The notes: generated from the letters alone by a model not told the origin. Positions 26,248 through 35,761 are shown, numbered from the stretch's first letter. The stretch is 64,000 bases of DNA from UBA8231 sp036011085 (GCA_036011085.1 DASCMS010000135.1:13521-77520), one strand, 5' to 3'. Translations and numbers: made by a program.

Positions 26248-28208
26248 TGGTTCGCTTGAGACCTCATCGTTGCCTCTGGTCGACAGTCTCCGTGCTCACC
26301 CTCTGCCTGCCGGCGTGGGGGCAGGTTGCCGGTGTGGTGGTGGATGTGGCAACAGGGGCACCCGTCGCCGGTGCTCTCGTCACTCTGCAGACGACGTCGG
26401 TGCAGACGACGACCGATGGGGCCGGCCGCTTCGAGCTGGCCGATGCCACAGGGGGGCCACTGATCATCGTTGGCGCCCGCAAGGGCTTCTACAACGGTTA
26501 CGTCCGCCTCGAGGAACCTGCCGTGGACGTCACCATCGGGCTGGAGGCCGTACCGCAGGACGACGATCCCAACTACGAGTTCGTCGATCCCATGCAGTGC
26601 GGCGAATGCCATCCCGACCAGACGGACCAATGGACCGGATCGGCTATGGCCCGGGCAGGCTCGAACACGTGGGTGTACGATATCTACGATGGCTCCGGTA
26701 CGGCCGGTGGAGAGGGGGGTTTCGTCTATCTCAGGGACTCCGCCTTCGCTCATGACAACCCCGCCTCGGAGTGTGCTGCCTGCCATCAACCCGAGCCCTG
26801 GGTAGCGGAGCCGTACCAGCCGTTGGATCCGTCCTTCGCCCTGTCCACAGGAGCTCTGCACGGGATCTCCTGCGAGATCTGCCACAAGATCGCCGACGTC
26901 GACGAGAGCAAGCCGAACTATCCCGGTCTCTATCCAGGCGCGGTGACACTGACCCGCCCCTCTGACATCTCGGATCAGGTTCAGTACGGGATGCTGGGCG
27001 ACAGCAGCTTCGACCTCAACACGCAGCGCATGAAACCCTCCTATCAGCCGCAGCTGACGGCGGCCATGTGCGGCGCCTGTCATCAGGACAAGAACGACCC
27101 GGACGAAGACGGTGATTTTGAGGAGGAGGATGGGGTCATCTCCGAGCCGAGTTACCTGGAGTGGCTCGATTCACCCTACAGCGATCCGGAATCGCCCCTC
27201 TACGCAACCTGCGTTGACTGCCACATGCCCGCCAGCGGCTTCACCACCGCGGCCGGAGGCTGGTATGGCTATCGTGCCCCGGAACGCGATCCGGAGACCA
27301 TCCGCAGCCACCGCATCGAGGGCACGACGGCGCGATACCTCGACAATGCCGTCTCCCTGGAGATGTTCAGCCACACCGTTGACGATGGTCTGCGCGTCGA
27401 TGTGGTCATCACCAACGACCAGGCCGGACACCACGTGCCGGACGGCGTCACCGTGCGCAACATGATCCTGCTCGTGGAAGCCCGCAGACGCGACGACGGA
27501 CAGCTCCTGCGGCAGAGCGCCGGTCCGATGATCGACGAGTTGGGCGGCGTCGGCGATCCGGCACAGGGGTACTACGCCGGCCTGCCGGGAACACTCTTCG
27601 CCAAGGTGAACCACGACGCTGCCGGCAACGGCCCCACTTTCTTCACCGACGCCGTCGGCATCCAGTGGGACAACCGTATCCCCGCTCTCGGTGTCGACGA
27701 AAGCTCCTACACCTTCGAGCTGCCGGATGACGGCGCCGGCGTCGACGTGCGCGCCCGCCTGATCTACCGCCGGGCCTTCCGTTTTCTCGTCGACGCCAAG
27801 GGCTGGACCGAAGACGGTCACGGTCAGCCCCTGGAGGATGTGCAGCCGCCGCACTTCGGTCACCTGATGGAGGAGGCCACCTGGTCATCCTCGCTGGTGA
27901 CGGCGGTGACGGACGAAGCCTCGACGCCGGGCGGCTTCTCCCTGGGGCAGAACTATCCGAACCCCTTCAACCCGCAGACCCGCATCCGCTACGAGGTGCC
28001 GGAGTCCGGTCGTGTCGTCCTGGTCGTATTCAATATGCTGGGCGAGACGGTGCGCCGGCTGGTGGACGAACATCAGGCCGCCGGCACACACGCCCTGGAA
28101 TGGGATGGTCGGGATGACGCCGGGAGACCGCTGGCGGCCGGCACCTACCTCTACCGCCTGCAGGCCGCAGCGGGGACAGAAATGCGAAAGATGTTGCTTA
28201 TCAGATAA
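26247..28208 (+). CDS. Pentaheme cytochrome c-like protein with carboxypeptidase-regulatory and sorting domains
   Basis: A 653-residue secreted protein starting with GTG at 26247, overlapping the previous stop by one base. After a signal peptide comes a carboxypeptidase-regulatory-like domain (VVDVATGAPVAGALVTLQT). Five CxxCH heme motifs then begin at residues 118, 176, 209, 275 and 322, arranged like the cytochrome c554/hydroxylamine-oxidoreductase-type multihemes. The C-terminal third ends in a FlgD-like sorting domain with NYPNPFNPQT. Coupling to the sugar-dehydrogenase-like gene suggests it could take electrons from it at the cell surface; that is inference. It overlaps the ABC-F gene tail to tail by eight bases. 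Confidence 0.87.
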   Translation: MVRLRPHRCLWSTVSVLTLCLPAWGQVAGVVVDVATGAPVAGALVTLQTTSVQTTTDGAGRFELADATGGPLIIVGARKGFYNGYVRLEEPAVDVTIGLEAVPQDDDPNYEFVDPMQCGECHPDQTDQWTGSAMARAGSNTWVYDIYDGSGTAGGEGGFVYLRDSAFAHDNPASECAACHQPEPWVAEPYQPLDPSFALSTGALHGISCEICHKIADVDESKPNYPGLYPGAVTLTRPSDISDQVQYGMLGDSSFDLNTQRMKPSYQPQLTAAMCGACHQDKNDPDEDGDFEEEDGVISEPSYLEWLDSPYSDPESPLYATCVDCHMPASGFTTAAGGWYGYRAPERDPETIRSHRIEGTTARYLDNAVSLEMFSHTVDDGLRVDVVITNDQAGHHVPDGVTVRNMILLVEARRRDDGQLLRQSAGPMIDELGGVGDPAQGYYAGLPGTLFAKVNHDAAGNGPTFFTDAVGIQWDNRIPALGVDESSYTFELPDDGAGVDVRARLIYRRAFRFLVDAKGWTEDGHGQPLEDVQPPHFGHLMEEATWSSSLVTAVTDEASTPGGFSLGQNYPNPFNPQTRIRYEVPESGRVVLVVFNMLGETVRRLVDEHQAAGTHALEWDGRDDAGRPLAAGTYLYRLQAAAGTEMRKMLLIR

Positions 28209-29730
28209 TCGCCTGCTCCCGCACCGCCAGTTCCGCATCACCCCCTGCGCCGTCAACCCAGGACAGCTCCCACCGCGTCGTTGCCAGGTTCTGCAGAAAA
28301 CTCTCATCGTGGCTCACCAGCAGCAGGCCACAGGGACAGTCCTTCAGCGCCTGCTCGAGGCACTCGATCGACGGCAGGTCCATGTGATTCGTCGGCTCAT
28401 CCATGACGATGAGATGCGGTTTGCGGACGATGCCCTGAGCCAGCAGCAGCTTGCGCACCTCCCCGGGGCTGGGCATCTCGCTTTCCAACAGGCGGGCCGG
28501 TCTTGAGTTCAGGCAGCTCACCACGGTCATCAGCCGACCCAGTTCGTCGCCTGGCAGAGACCGCGCTGCCGTCAGCAACTGACGTGATCGTCCACTGTCG
28601 ATCTCCTGCGGCACATAGACGATGCGACCGTCCGCTACGTTGAGTCCGTCGCCGAGCAGTGCCCGCAGCAGCGTCGACTTGCCGCCGCCGTTCGGTCCTG
28701 TCAGGGCGATACGATCCGCTGGACGCATCGCCAGAACGGGATGATGCAGTACGCGCCCACCGCCCACGGGTATCGTCCCTGCAGGCCGCCACAGCAACCG
28801 GTCACGGTGCGACCGCTCGCCCGCGACCCAGATCCCCAGGTCGTGCTCCTTCTTGACCTGAATCTCATCGCGAATCGTACGCGCCTGCTGGGCTCGTCCG
28901 CCCAGTTGATTGAGCAGTCGCCCGTCCTGGCTGTCCTTCCCCGTGGCCCTTGCCAGGTTCCGCTTGAAGCGCTCGTCATTGTCTCCCTTTCCCAGCCCTT
29001 TCTTCGAGCGCTTGATGTGCGAACGGGACGCCTCTACCCGGCGGCGTGCGACTTCGCGCTCCAGCTTTTTCATCTCCCGAGTGGCCGTGTCCCGGTCCCG
29101 CAGGGCCGTCTCTCGCTCCAGTTGCCCCTGCTCGACGCCTTTGGCGTACCCACCGGGGCGCATCGTGACTTCCGGGGGCTCGACGAAGGCGCATTGACGA
29201 CAGAGCCCGTCGAGCAGCTCCCGGTCGTGGCTGACGAGCAGACCGACCCCGGCGTAGCGTCGCAGGGCTTCCACGAGCATGCCTCGCGCTTCCCGGTCGA
29301 GATGGTTCGTCGGTTCGTCGATGGCCAGTGCCGGCGGCTGCTGCCACAGGGCCACGCCGATCTGCGCCCGTTTGCGCTCGCCGTGACTGAGGCTGTCCCA
29401 GCGATCAGGCCAGCTCTCGTCGATGCCGAGGCGTCCACGGATCGCCCAGGCTTCCCCGTCCATGTCGGCGAGCAGACCTTCAAGATCACGTGGCGCATCG
29501 TCGGTTCGTTGGGCACAGTACACAGCGCCCTCCGTGATCTCGATCCGCCCTTCGGTGGGTACCAGAGACCCGGTGGCCAGCCGCATCAGGGTGGTCTTGC
29601 CGGCGCCGTTGGCCCCCACGATCCCGGACCAACCCATGGAAAAATGGGCGTTCGCTCCGCACAACAGCGGCGTCACGGCGCCGTCGTAGGTGAAACCCAC
29701 ATCATGGAACAGGATATCACTGCCGTTCAT
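28201..29730 (-). CDS. ABC-F family ATPase (ribosome-acting), two ABC domains
   Basis: A 509-residue soluble protein with two ATP-binding cassettes and no membrane segments. The first has Walker A GANGAGKTT, signature LSHGE and Walker B LAIDEPTNHLD; the second has GPNGGGKST, a degenerate signature PSPGE and LIVMDEPTNHMD. The linker between them (about residues 200-260) is highly charged, like the P-site tRNA interaction motif of ABC-F translation factors. Members relieve stalled ribosomes or protect them from antibiotics. A Rho-independent terminator ends only 17 bases before its ATG, pointing to attenuation control. GTGAG lies between the T-run and the start. Confidence 0.88.
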   Translation of the reverse strand: MNGSDILFHDVGFTYDGAVTPLLCGANAHFSMGWSGIVGANGAGKTTLMRLATGSLVPTEGRIEITEGAVYCAQRTDDAPRDLEGLLADMDGEAWAIRGRLGIDESWPDRWDSLSHGERKRAQIGVALWQQPPALAIDEPTNHLDREARGMLVEALRRYAGVGLLVSHDRELLDGLCRQCAFVEPPEVTMRPGGYAKGVEQGQLERETALRDRDTATREMKKLEREVARRRVEASRSHIKRSKKGLGKGDNDERFKRNLARATGKDSQDGRLLNQLGGRAQQARTIRDEIQVKKEHDLGIWVAGERSHRDRLLWRPAGTIPVGGGRVLHHPVLAMRPADRIALTGPNGGGKSTLLRALLGDGLNVADGRIVYVPQEIDSGRSRQLLTAARSLPGDELGRLMTVVSCLNSRPARLLESEMPSPGEVRKLLLAQGIVRKPHLIVMDEPTNHMDLPSIECLEQALKDCPCGLLLVSHDESFLQNLATTRWELSWVDGAGGDAELAVREQAII

Positions 29731-29746
29731 CTGACATTCTCACCAC

Positions 29747-29777
29747 AAAAAAAGGCCACCCGGACTGCCGGATGACC
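29747..29777 (-). terminator. Rho-independent terminator/attenuator before the ABC-F start
   Basis: On the minus strand GGTCATCCGG and CCGGGTGGCC form a 10-pair stem (with G-T pairs) and a CAGT loop at 29754-29777, directly followed by seven T (29747-29753). The ABC-F start codon is 17 bases beyond the T-run, too close for a separate promoter with leader, so ABC-F transcripts should have to read through it. It could also terminate the upstream GAF-TPR operon. Confidence 0.7.
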
Positions 29778-29802
29778 GAGCGAGCGTGTTACCCGCTCCT
29801 CG
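29777..29802 (-). promoter_or_regulatory. Leader hairpin adjoining the ABC-F attenuator
   Basis: On the minus strand CGAGGAGCG and CGCTCGCTCG pair with one bulge around a GGTAACA loop. The hairpin stands immediately before the terminator stem, sharing its edge. It may act as a pause or alternative structure. No obvious leader peptide with an ATG start is visible in the 150 bases upstream. The remaining 29803-30058 shows nothing else I can identify. Confidence 0.4.
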
Positions 29803-30058
29803 CTGTTGTCGGAAGTCGCCGTCTCTCAGACTGGATACGGAGAGAACGGCGCGCCGAACGTGATGTGGCGTGACGTGCGGCCGACGTGGTGCCGGCCCGC
29901 TGTCTTTGCTCTACTCTCCGCTGTCAGTTGCGGCGACGACGAATCATGATGACCTCACTGAAAGATGAACAGAAACCCCGTGAATCCCCACCAGCTTGCT
30001 GGTCTGCCAGCTCCGCTGGCCACCCGTTGTCCAACAAACCGAACCGCGATACACAATG

Positions 30059-30190
30059 TCAAGGGCGGATGTTCTCGCCGTCGTCCTCGCGGTTCCAGGT
30101 CTGCAGCATCCAGCGCACGCCGATGCCCAGAACCACGAGCAGACTGACAGCTCCCATGACCAGGCCGATGACGGCTTCGAAGCGGCTCAT
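30059..30190 (-). CDS. 43-residue single-pass membrane protein
   Basis: This short frame begins with an ATG that overlaps the TPR gene stop (ATGA) and encodes one transmembrane helix (about residues 6-25, VIGLVMGAVSLLVVLGIG) followed by a charged tail (WNREDDGENIRP). The overlap and codon pattern support a real gene translated by coupling with the GAF-TPR gene. It could be a membrane tether for that sensor protein. It is too small to assign to a family. Confidence 0.6.
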   Translation of the reverse strand: MSRFEAVIGLVMGAVSLLVVLGIGVRWMLQTWNREDDGENIRP

Positions 30191-31535
30191 GAATCACCCT
30201 CGGGGTCCGCTGCCGGCCGAGAGCCTTCCAGACGTTCGATCAGTTCGGTCACTGCCTGGGCCCGCTGCGAGCGCACTCCCACTTCCTCGTAGACGTTGCG
30301 CGCCTCTGACAGCGCCTCGAGGGCCTCGTCCCGTCGCTCCATTCGGGACAGCAGACTTCCCAGGTTCGTCAGTGCCGCCGCCCGGCCGTACGGGTTGCCG
30401 ATCTCCGTGTGGATACTCAGGCCACGCTCGTACATGTCGAGGGCTTTCTTGTGCTTTCCCTGACGGAACAGGACGTTGCCCAGGTTGCCGAGGGCCGTCG
30501 CCTCGCCCAGGGGCACTTCGATCTGTCGAAAGATCTCGAGCGCCGCGTTATAAGTGCGCTGCGCCTCGTCGAACTTCTGCTGCCGAAAATGTACGTTGCC
30601 CATGTTGCTCAGCGCATTGGCCCGACCGACGGGGTTGCCTGTCTGCTCGTGGAGCGCCAGTGCTGCCCGGTGATGACTCATGGCCTCTTCCAGATCGCCG
30701 GTCTGCAGACTGAGGTCGCCCAGGTTGCCCCTGGCGTTGGCCCGGCCGATGTCACTGTCCACCGACTGGTGGCGCTTCATCGCCGCCTCGTAGGCTTTGC
30801 GCGCCGCATCCCGTTCGCCCTGGTGGGCGAGGATGTTGCCCAGCGTCAACGTCACATCGGCTTGCCCGCGACTGTCCCCGGTCATTCGGAAGAGGTCTAT
30901 GGACTGCTCGCATACCTGCTGGGCTCCGGCCAGCCGTCCGAGACGACTGTGCACGACGGCAAGGTTCGCTGGTTCGCGTCCTTGAGGGCCACCAGGTCAT
31001 CTACCCTGACGAATGCCTCGGACAGGACCGCCGCCAGCATGGCCAGGGCGTCGATATCACGCGGGCAAAAGGCGTCGGGTTCGGGACTGTTGATGGCCAG
31101 CGTACCACGTGACCATGGGACATCGAGAACTGAGCGAATCGGGGGCGTACGGTCGAGCGCCCAGATGGCCTCGTCGTACGGATCGTCTTCGGCCAGGTCC
31201 CTGCGGTAGGTCGGCGAGTCCGCGCCCTGGAACTGCGTGATGAGAGCCACGCCGACCATCGTTCGATACTCGACCCAACCAGAGGGCTCGCGGAAAACCT
31301 GCGTTACCGCACGGTCGCCGCGATTCAGCACATTCACACCGAAACCGTGGCAAGGTACTGCCAGCTCCGTCAGCGCCTCGAACAGCGCCTCCAGCACGAC
31401 CTCATAGTCCTCGTCGGACAGACCTCCGATGACGGACCGTATGCGGTCGATGACAGCTCTTCTGGCGGCTTCAGACTCCAGTTGGTTGATGCGCGCCTGA
31501 AGACCGGCGATGTCCTGGTCTGTGCCTTCAGCCAT
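30187..31535 (-). pseudogene. GAF-TPR sensor protein gene split by a frameshift
   Basis: Two minus-strand frames together make one protein. The first (31535 to 30897) has an N-terminal coil and a GAF-type domain (about residues 40-190), running through AFVRVDDLVALKDAN and then into nonsense (QRTLPSCTVV). The second frame, one base off, takes over at about 30970 with NLAVVHSRLGRLAGAQQ and continues as at least five TPR units of the ALGNLGNVLFRQGKHKKALD type to 30187. A one-base deletion (or two-base insertion) near 30965-30985 explains the break. Intact, it would be a roughly 450-residue cytoplasmic sensor/scaffold. It may be a real mutation or a sequence error. Confidence 0.75.
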
Positions 31536-31691
31536 GGTTCAACGGGTCCGAGAGAAACGCTGCGGCATGCGGACGGATAGGTTGGGGACGTGCCCATTAT
31601 CGTGCGTCCGATGCCCTCGGGCAAGATTCCCTTGAACAACGGAGCTCGGCTGTCCTGGGTGTGGGGGGCTGGTGTGACGCCCGGAAGTGCC

Positions 31692-32930
31692 TCAGCGCTG
31701 CCTGGCCGAGTAGACGTCCCGGGCCACGCGCAGAATGTTGCCGCCGATGATACGCCGGATGTCCTCGTCACTGTGACCGCGCTGCACGAGGCCCACGGTG
31801 AACAGCGGCCAGTTCGTCCACGTCGTGCTCAGCGTCATGCCCTCGTCCTTCCAGGCGGCTTGATGCACCGGGTCGTCCTCCCACCACAGCGCTTCCCATC
31901 GACGGCGCTGAGTGCCATTCCGGGCCGGCACCTTCGCGTTCTCGTCCTGAGTCTGCACACCCACGTAGGGTCGGTCCGTACCGATCGTCACATGCTCAGC
32001 CCCCACCACACCTACCGCATGGTCGAGGTGATCGAGCATGGCGTCGATACAGCCCGAGCCACCGAGAAAAGCAGGCACGTTCGTAATGCCCACGGTGCCA
32101 CCCGTGTCAGCGATGGCCTTCATCAGCTCATCCGGCTTGGCCCGGTGGTGATGGTTCAGCGCGTCGCAGGTGGCGTGGCTGGAGACCATAGGCGACGACG
32201 AGGCCCGGGCCGTCTCCAGGCACGTCTGCCAGCCGGAATGGGCCACGTCGATGATGATCCCCTGGCGATTCAACTCGGCCACGGCGGCGTGTCCGAAGTC
32301 GCTCAGGCCGGCATTGCCAGGTTCGGCACAGCCGTCGCCGATTGGATTGCGTCGGTTGTAGGTCAGGTGCATCATGCGGCAACCCAGTTCGAAGAACAGC
32401 CGCACGTAGCGTAGCTCCCCTTCCACGGTGCCTTGCTCCCCTGCCAGTGGCACGCCGTTGCAGGTCTGCACGATACTCCGTCTCCCCGCCTCGCGGACTG
32501 CCTCGACATCTTCGGGAAAGGCGGCGCGACAGACGAAGTCTCGCATCTGATCGGTGAGGTGGGTGTAGTGTGCCAGGCGCCCGAGCATGCGCAGCGGATC
32601 GTTGCCTTCTTCGCCGGCGTTCTGAAAGGCACAGTCCACGCCCGATGCCTCCCAGGCGTCGCGGTACTCGGCACGCAGATCATCGCTGGCTGCCCAGCGT
32701 GTCATGCGCATGCTCTCGGTGAGCAGCTGCAGTTCCGCCGACGACGCTCCCGACACCGCCACACGGGCCACGGCGTCTCCGTCGATCGGCGCCAGCAGCC
32801 CCAGGCTGTACGACTCGCACACCGTCGACTCGGCATGGAGCTCGAGACCGTGCTCGAGTTGGGACGCAGTCGGCTGCAGAATGTCGAGGGCGACTTGCCG
32901 CGCGGCTTCGGTGCGCTCCTGCCAGTTCAT
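31692..32930 (-). CDS. Membrane-dipeptidase family (peptidase M19) protein
   Basis: A 412-residue member of the renal dipeptidase/M19 amidohydrolase group. Recognisable parts are MMHLTYNRRNPIGDGC, NRQGIIIDVAHSG, SSPMVSSHATCDAL (metal His), ADTGGTVGITN and GAEHVTIGTD. The usual N-terminal metal motif HxD appears here as HAE in LELHAESTV, so one ligand is conservatively changed. There is no signal peptide. The gene lies 33 bases downstream of the ABC permease gene on the same strand and may be its operon partner. A dipeptidase or lactone/amide hydrolase role is possible. Confidence 0.8.
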   Translation of the reverse strand: MNWQERTEAARQVALDILQPTASQLEHGLELHAESTVCESYSLGLLAPIDGDAVARVAVSGASSAELQLLTESMRMTRWAASDDLRAEYRDAWEASGVDCAFQNAGEEGNDPLRMLGRLAHYTHLTDQMRDFVCRAAFPEDVEAVREAGRRSIVQTCNGVPLAGEQGTVEGELRYVRLFFELGCRMMHLTYNRRNPIGDGCAEPGNAGLSDFGHAAVAELNRQGIIIDVAHSGWQTCLETARASSSPMVSSHATCDALNHHHRAKPDELMKAIADTGGTVGITNVPAFLGGSGCIDAMLDHLDHAVGVVGAEHVTIGTDRPYVGVQTQDENAKVPARNGTQRRRWEALWWEDDPVHQAAWKDEGMTLSTTWTNWPLFTVGLVQRGHSDEDIRRIIGGNILRVARDVYSARQR

Positions 32931-32963
32931 GCTGTATCGCCGGGAAACGGGTGATGATGGGGG

Positions 32964-34853
32964 CTATCGCAGAGGGGGAAGCTGAAAAACGGCGAGTTCG
33001 TCGTCGATAACAGCGTATCCGTAACCGTCCCTCAGAACGGGGTGCACTCTCACCCCGCTACGCGAATAGTCGAGCGTCAGCTCGAGAGTCGGGATCGGAC
33101 GATGGTATGGGTCCTTGGGGTCGTACAGACGCACATTCCTGCTCCGCGCTCTGTAGATGAAGCCGGCCTGGCGCGGCCAGGTTTCCAAGCTGCGCCGATA
33201 GTGGGTTCGCGTATGGCGCGGTTGAACCGGGTCCTTCACATCGTATTCAAAGATCTCGGCCGGCCACAACCGACGGACGAAAACTTGATCGCCACGTCCG
33301 ACGATGGAACGCGATCCGTAGCCAGCATACTGGACGTCTCCCAGATCGGTGCGGCTGAGCTCCCGTAGATTTCCGTCGGCATCGACGTCTACGATAGAGA
33401 ACCCACTTCGCAGTCCCAGATAGACCTGGGTCTCGCCTGGTACGATCTCGAATCGGTGTCGTTGCACGAAATCCGCCCGGATGTATCTACGGTTCTCGTC
33501 TGAGACTTCCTCGGGGTACTCGTATCGTTCCAGGACGATCACGTCCCGCACACCAGGCTGCCCTTCTTCATCAACACCAACGGATATCAACTCACTCTGA
33601 GTCTCCGTGACATTGGGAATCAGCAGGGTACCATTAACGGCCTCGACGTCGATTCTCTGCCTGCCCATTTCGAAACCATAGTCCGATTCTCCACGGTAGT
33701 AGTCCGGCACGAGCAGTGCGGACCCGCTGACACCTGGAATGTCAGGCCCGGTAACGTCGAAGCAGACAACGCCGGCGCTGTCGGCCGGAATCCCTTCATG
33801 CCAGCCGCCAGCACACAGGTAAGAACCGACCGGAGTCATCCGGCTTAAGGACCACTGTGGATCGACGCTCACAGTGTGAACATTCCTCGGGGCCGCAGGG
33901 TCGGAAACGTCGATGACGGACAGGCTGTCATCGCACAACAGGAACGCGCGTTCGCCGATGAGGGCAAGATCTCTGACTCGATCGCCAACATGCAACGAGC
34001 CGATGGGCAGGATCCTCTCGCTGTCGTCCGGCATGAGACGTGGCACCGTCATCGCGAGGGTCACGAGAATGAAGCCGCTGACCACCAGCTGCCGACGATC
34101 GAACGTGATTTCTCGGAAACGACCGATGAGAAGCCATGCGGCGACGAGTCCCGCCCCCACCAATCCGCCGGCGAGTGCTGTCCGTCGAAGAATCTCGTCT
34201 CCTCGAGTGGCGATCCGAAACAGATCACCTTCGCGGCTGAAGACGACACTTACCAGATCCAGAATTGCGGTTCGCTGGTAGAGAAACCCGGGATAGAGCT
34301 GTACCACAAGCACGAGGAATATCAGCGCTACCACAGCGATTATACATCCGGCGCCCGCCGCTTCTGCTGAGTTCTCTGTCGCCGCAGAGGCGACAAAGAC
34401 GACTGCGTAGACGACGAGAGCCGGGAGAAACCAGGCATAGACCATGGCCAGCCAGGGGACCTCGGCGATCGTCTGGACCGCCGATCGGGCACCGTAGGGC
34501 GAGAGGTTCAATGCGAAGGGTGTGGCGTACGCGACTACCCAGAATGCAGCGACGATGACGAACAGACCCACCGCACCCACAATGAACTTCGAAGCGACGA
34601 TTCGCGCTCCTGACACGGGCCGCACAAGCAGAAACTCGAGAGTGCCCCGGCTTCGTTCCCCGGCGAAGGCATCCATACCCAGGACACCTGCGCTGAGACC
34701 TGCAATGACGGGGGCCCAGCCATTGATGTCGTTGTCGAACGACCGGTTGAAAACCTCAAACTGCCGCAAGATATGCAGCAACAGCACGACGCCCAGCCCG
34801 GTGGCCACCTTGTAGATGTTCTCGCGGAATTCCTTCCACAGCAGGGCACGCAT
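32964..34853 (-). CDS. ABC-2 type permease fused to a C-terminal LVIVD-like beta-propeller
   Basis: A 629-residue protein. The first 270 residues are an ABC-2 permease with about six helices (KEFRENIYKVATGLGVVLL at the start, then GMDAFAGERSRGTLEFLLVRPVSG, the typical cytoplasmic coupling loop). The rest, about residues 285-629, is a soluble propeller with LVIVD-like blades (LALIGERAFLLCDDSLSVID, SGFSIVDVDADGN). The propeller would lie outside the membrane after the last helix. The start ATG at 34853 sits inside the stop of the ATPase gene (TGATG) with GGAG upstream; GTG at 34856 is an alternative. Such a fusion is unusual, and cargo is unknown. Confidence 0.75.
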   Translation of the reverse strand: MRALLWKEFRENIYKVATGLGVVLLLHILRQFEVFNRSFDNDINGWAPVIAGLSAGVLGMDAFAGERSRGTLEFLLVRPVSGARIVASKFIVGAVGLFVIVAAFWVVAYATPFALNLSPYGARSAVQTIAEVPWLAMVYAWFLPALVVYAVVFVASAATENSAEAAGAGCIIAVVALIFLVLVVQLYPGFLYQRTAILDLVSVVFSREGDLFRIATRGDEILRRTALAGGLVGAGLVAAWLLIGRFREITFDRRQLVVSGFILVTLAMTVPRLMPDDSERILPIGSLHVGDRVRDLALIGERAFLLCDDSLSVIDVSDPAAPRNVHTVSVDPQWSLSRMTPVGSYLCAGGWHEGIPADSAGVVCFDVTGPDIPGVSGSALLVPDYYRGESDYGFEMGRQRIDVEAVNGTLLIPNVTETQSELISVGVDEEGQPGVRDVIVLERYEYPEEVSDENRRYIRADFVQRHRFEIVPGETQVYLGLRSGFSIVDVDADGNLRELSRTDLGDVQYAGYGSRSIVGRGDQVFVRRLWPAEIFEYDVKDPVQPRHTRTHYRRSLETWPRQAGFIYRARSRNVRLYDPKDPYHRPIPTLELTLDYSRSGVRVHPVLRDGYGYAVIDDELAVFQLPPLR

Positions 34854-35761
34854 CACAGTTCTCCCTGCCGGCGCGCGTAGGGCCGAACCATTTCGATGAA
34901 GCTCTCTTCCAGACTCATGTCGACAACGTCCACAACGTCTGCGCCTGCAGCACCGAGCGCCTCACGATGGGCCTCACCATAGTCCGCTACCGTCACCAGT
35001 CTGCGGTCCCCGCTCCCCTCGATCTCGCTGACACCGTCGACCCTTCTCAGACCGTCTTCGTCCCCACCGCTCAGCCGCACCAGGACCTTCTTCACCCGTC
35101 CCTTGAAGGCGTCGGTGTCATCGCAGGCCAGCAGCCGCCCTCCTTCGATCACGGCAACCCGATCGGCGACCCGCTCCATCTCGTGCACCATGTGCGATGA
35201 CAGCATCACCGTGCGACCTTCCTGTTGAATGACCTGCACGATGCTCTCCAGAAAGTCGCGCCGCACAAGCACATCCAGACCCGTGGCCGGTTCGTCGAGT
35301 ATGAGCAGCTCGGGCTCGTGCCCCATGGCCAGCACGAGAGCCAGTTGCGCCCCCATGCCGCGCGACAGGTTTTTCACTCTGCGCTCGGGATCGAGGCCGA
35401 ACTGGCCGAGCAGTCCGGCAATGTGGCCATCGTTCCATCGATCGTAGAAACTGCCGGTGAAACGGACCATCTCACGGACACGCATCCAGGGATAGAGCTG
35501 CGGTGTTTCGGACACGTAGCCGATACGCTGCCTCAGTTCGACACCATCGGCCACCGGATCCAGTCCCAGAACCCGGACGCTGCCGCTCGTCGGCCGCAAC
35601 AGCCCCAACAGCGTCTTGATCGTCGTCGTCTTGCCGGCGCCGTTGCGCCCCAGAAACCCGAAGACCTGACCCCGGTCCACCGTCAGGGTGAGTCCGTCCA
35701 CCGCCACCGTGCTGCCGTAGCGACGGGTGAAACCTTCGGTCTGGATAACTGCTTCGGCCAT
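34853..35761 (-). CDS. ABC transporter ATP-binding protein
   Basis: A 302-residue ATPase of the CcmA/drug-export type. Walker A is GRNGAGKTT, the signature LSRGMGAQ, Walker B LLILDEPATGLD, and the H-loop lies in VMLSSHMVHE. The last 80 residues form the C-terminal regulatory domain common in ABC-2 exporters. Stop and start of the permease gene overlap, and the GntR-type regulator gene ends four bases upstream of its start, so all three are one operon. The ATPase powers the permease-propeller protein. Confidence 0.92.
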   Translation of the reverse strand: MAEAVIQTEGFTRRYGSTVAVDGLTLTVDRGQVFGFLGRNGAGKTTTIKTLLGLLRPTSGSVRVLGLDPVADGVELRQRIGYVSETPQLYPWMRVREMVRFTGSFYDRWNDGHIAGLLGQFGLDPERRVKNLSRGMGAQLALVLAMGHEPELLILDEPATGLDVLVRRDFLESIVQVIQQEGRTVMLSSHMVHEMERVADRVAVIEGGRLLACDDTDAFKGRVKKVLVRLSGGDEDGLRRVDGVSEIEGSGDRRLVTVADYGEAHREALGAAGADVVDVVDMSLEESFIEMVRPYARRQGEL

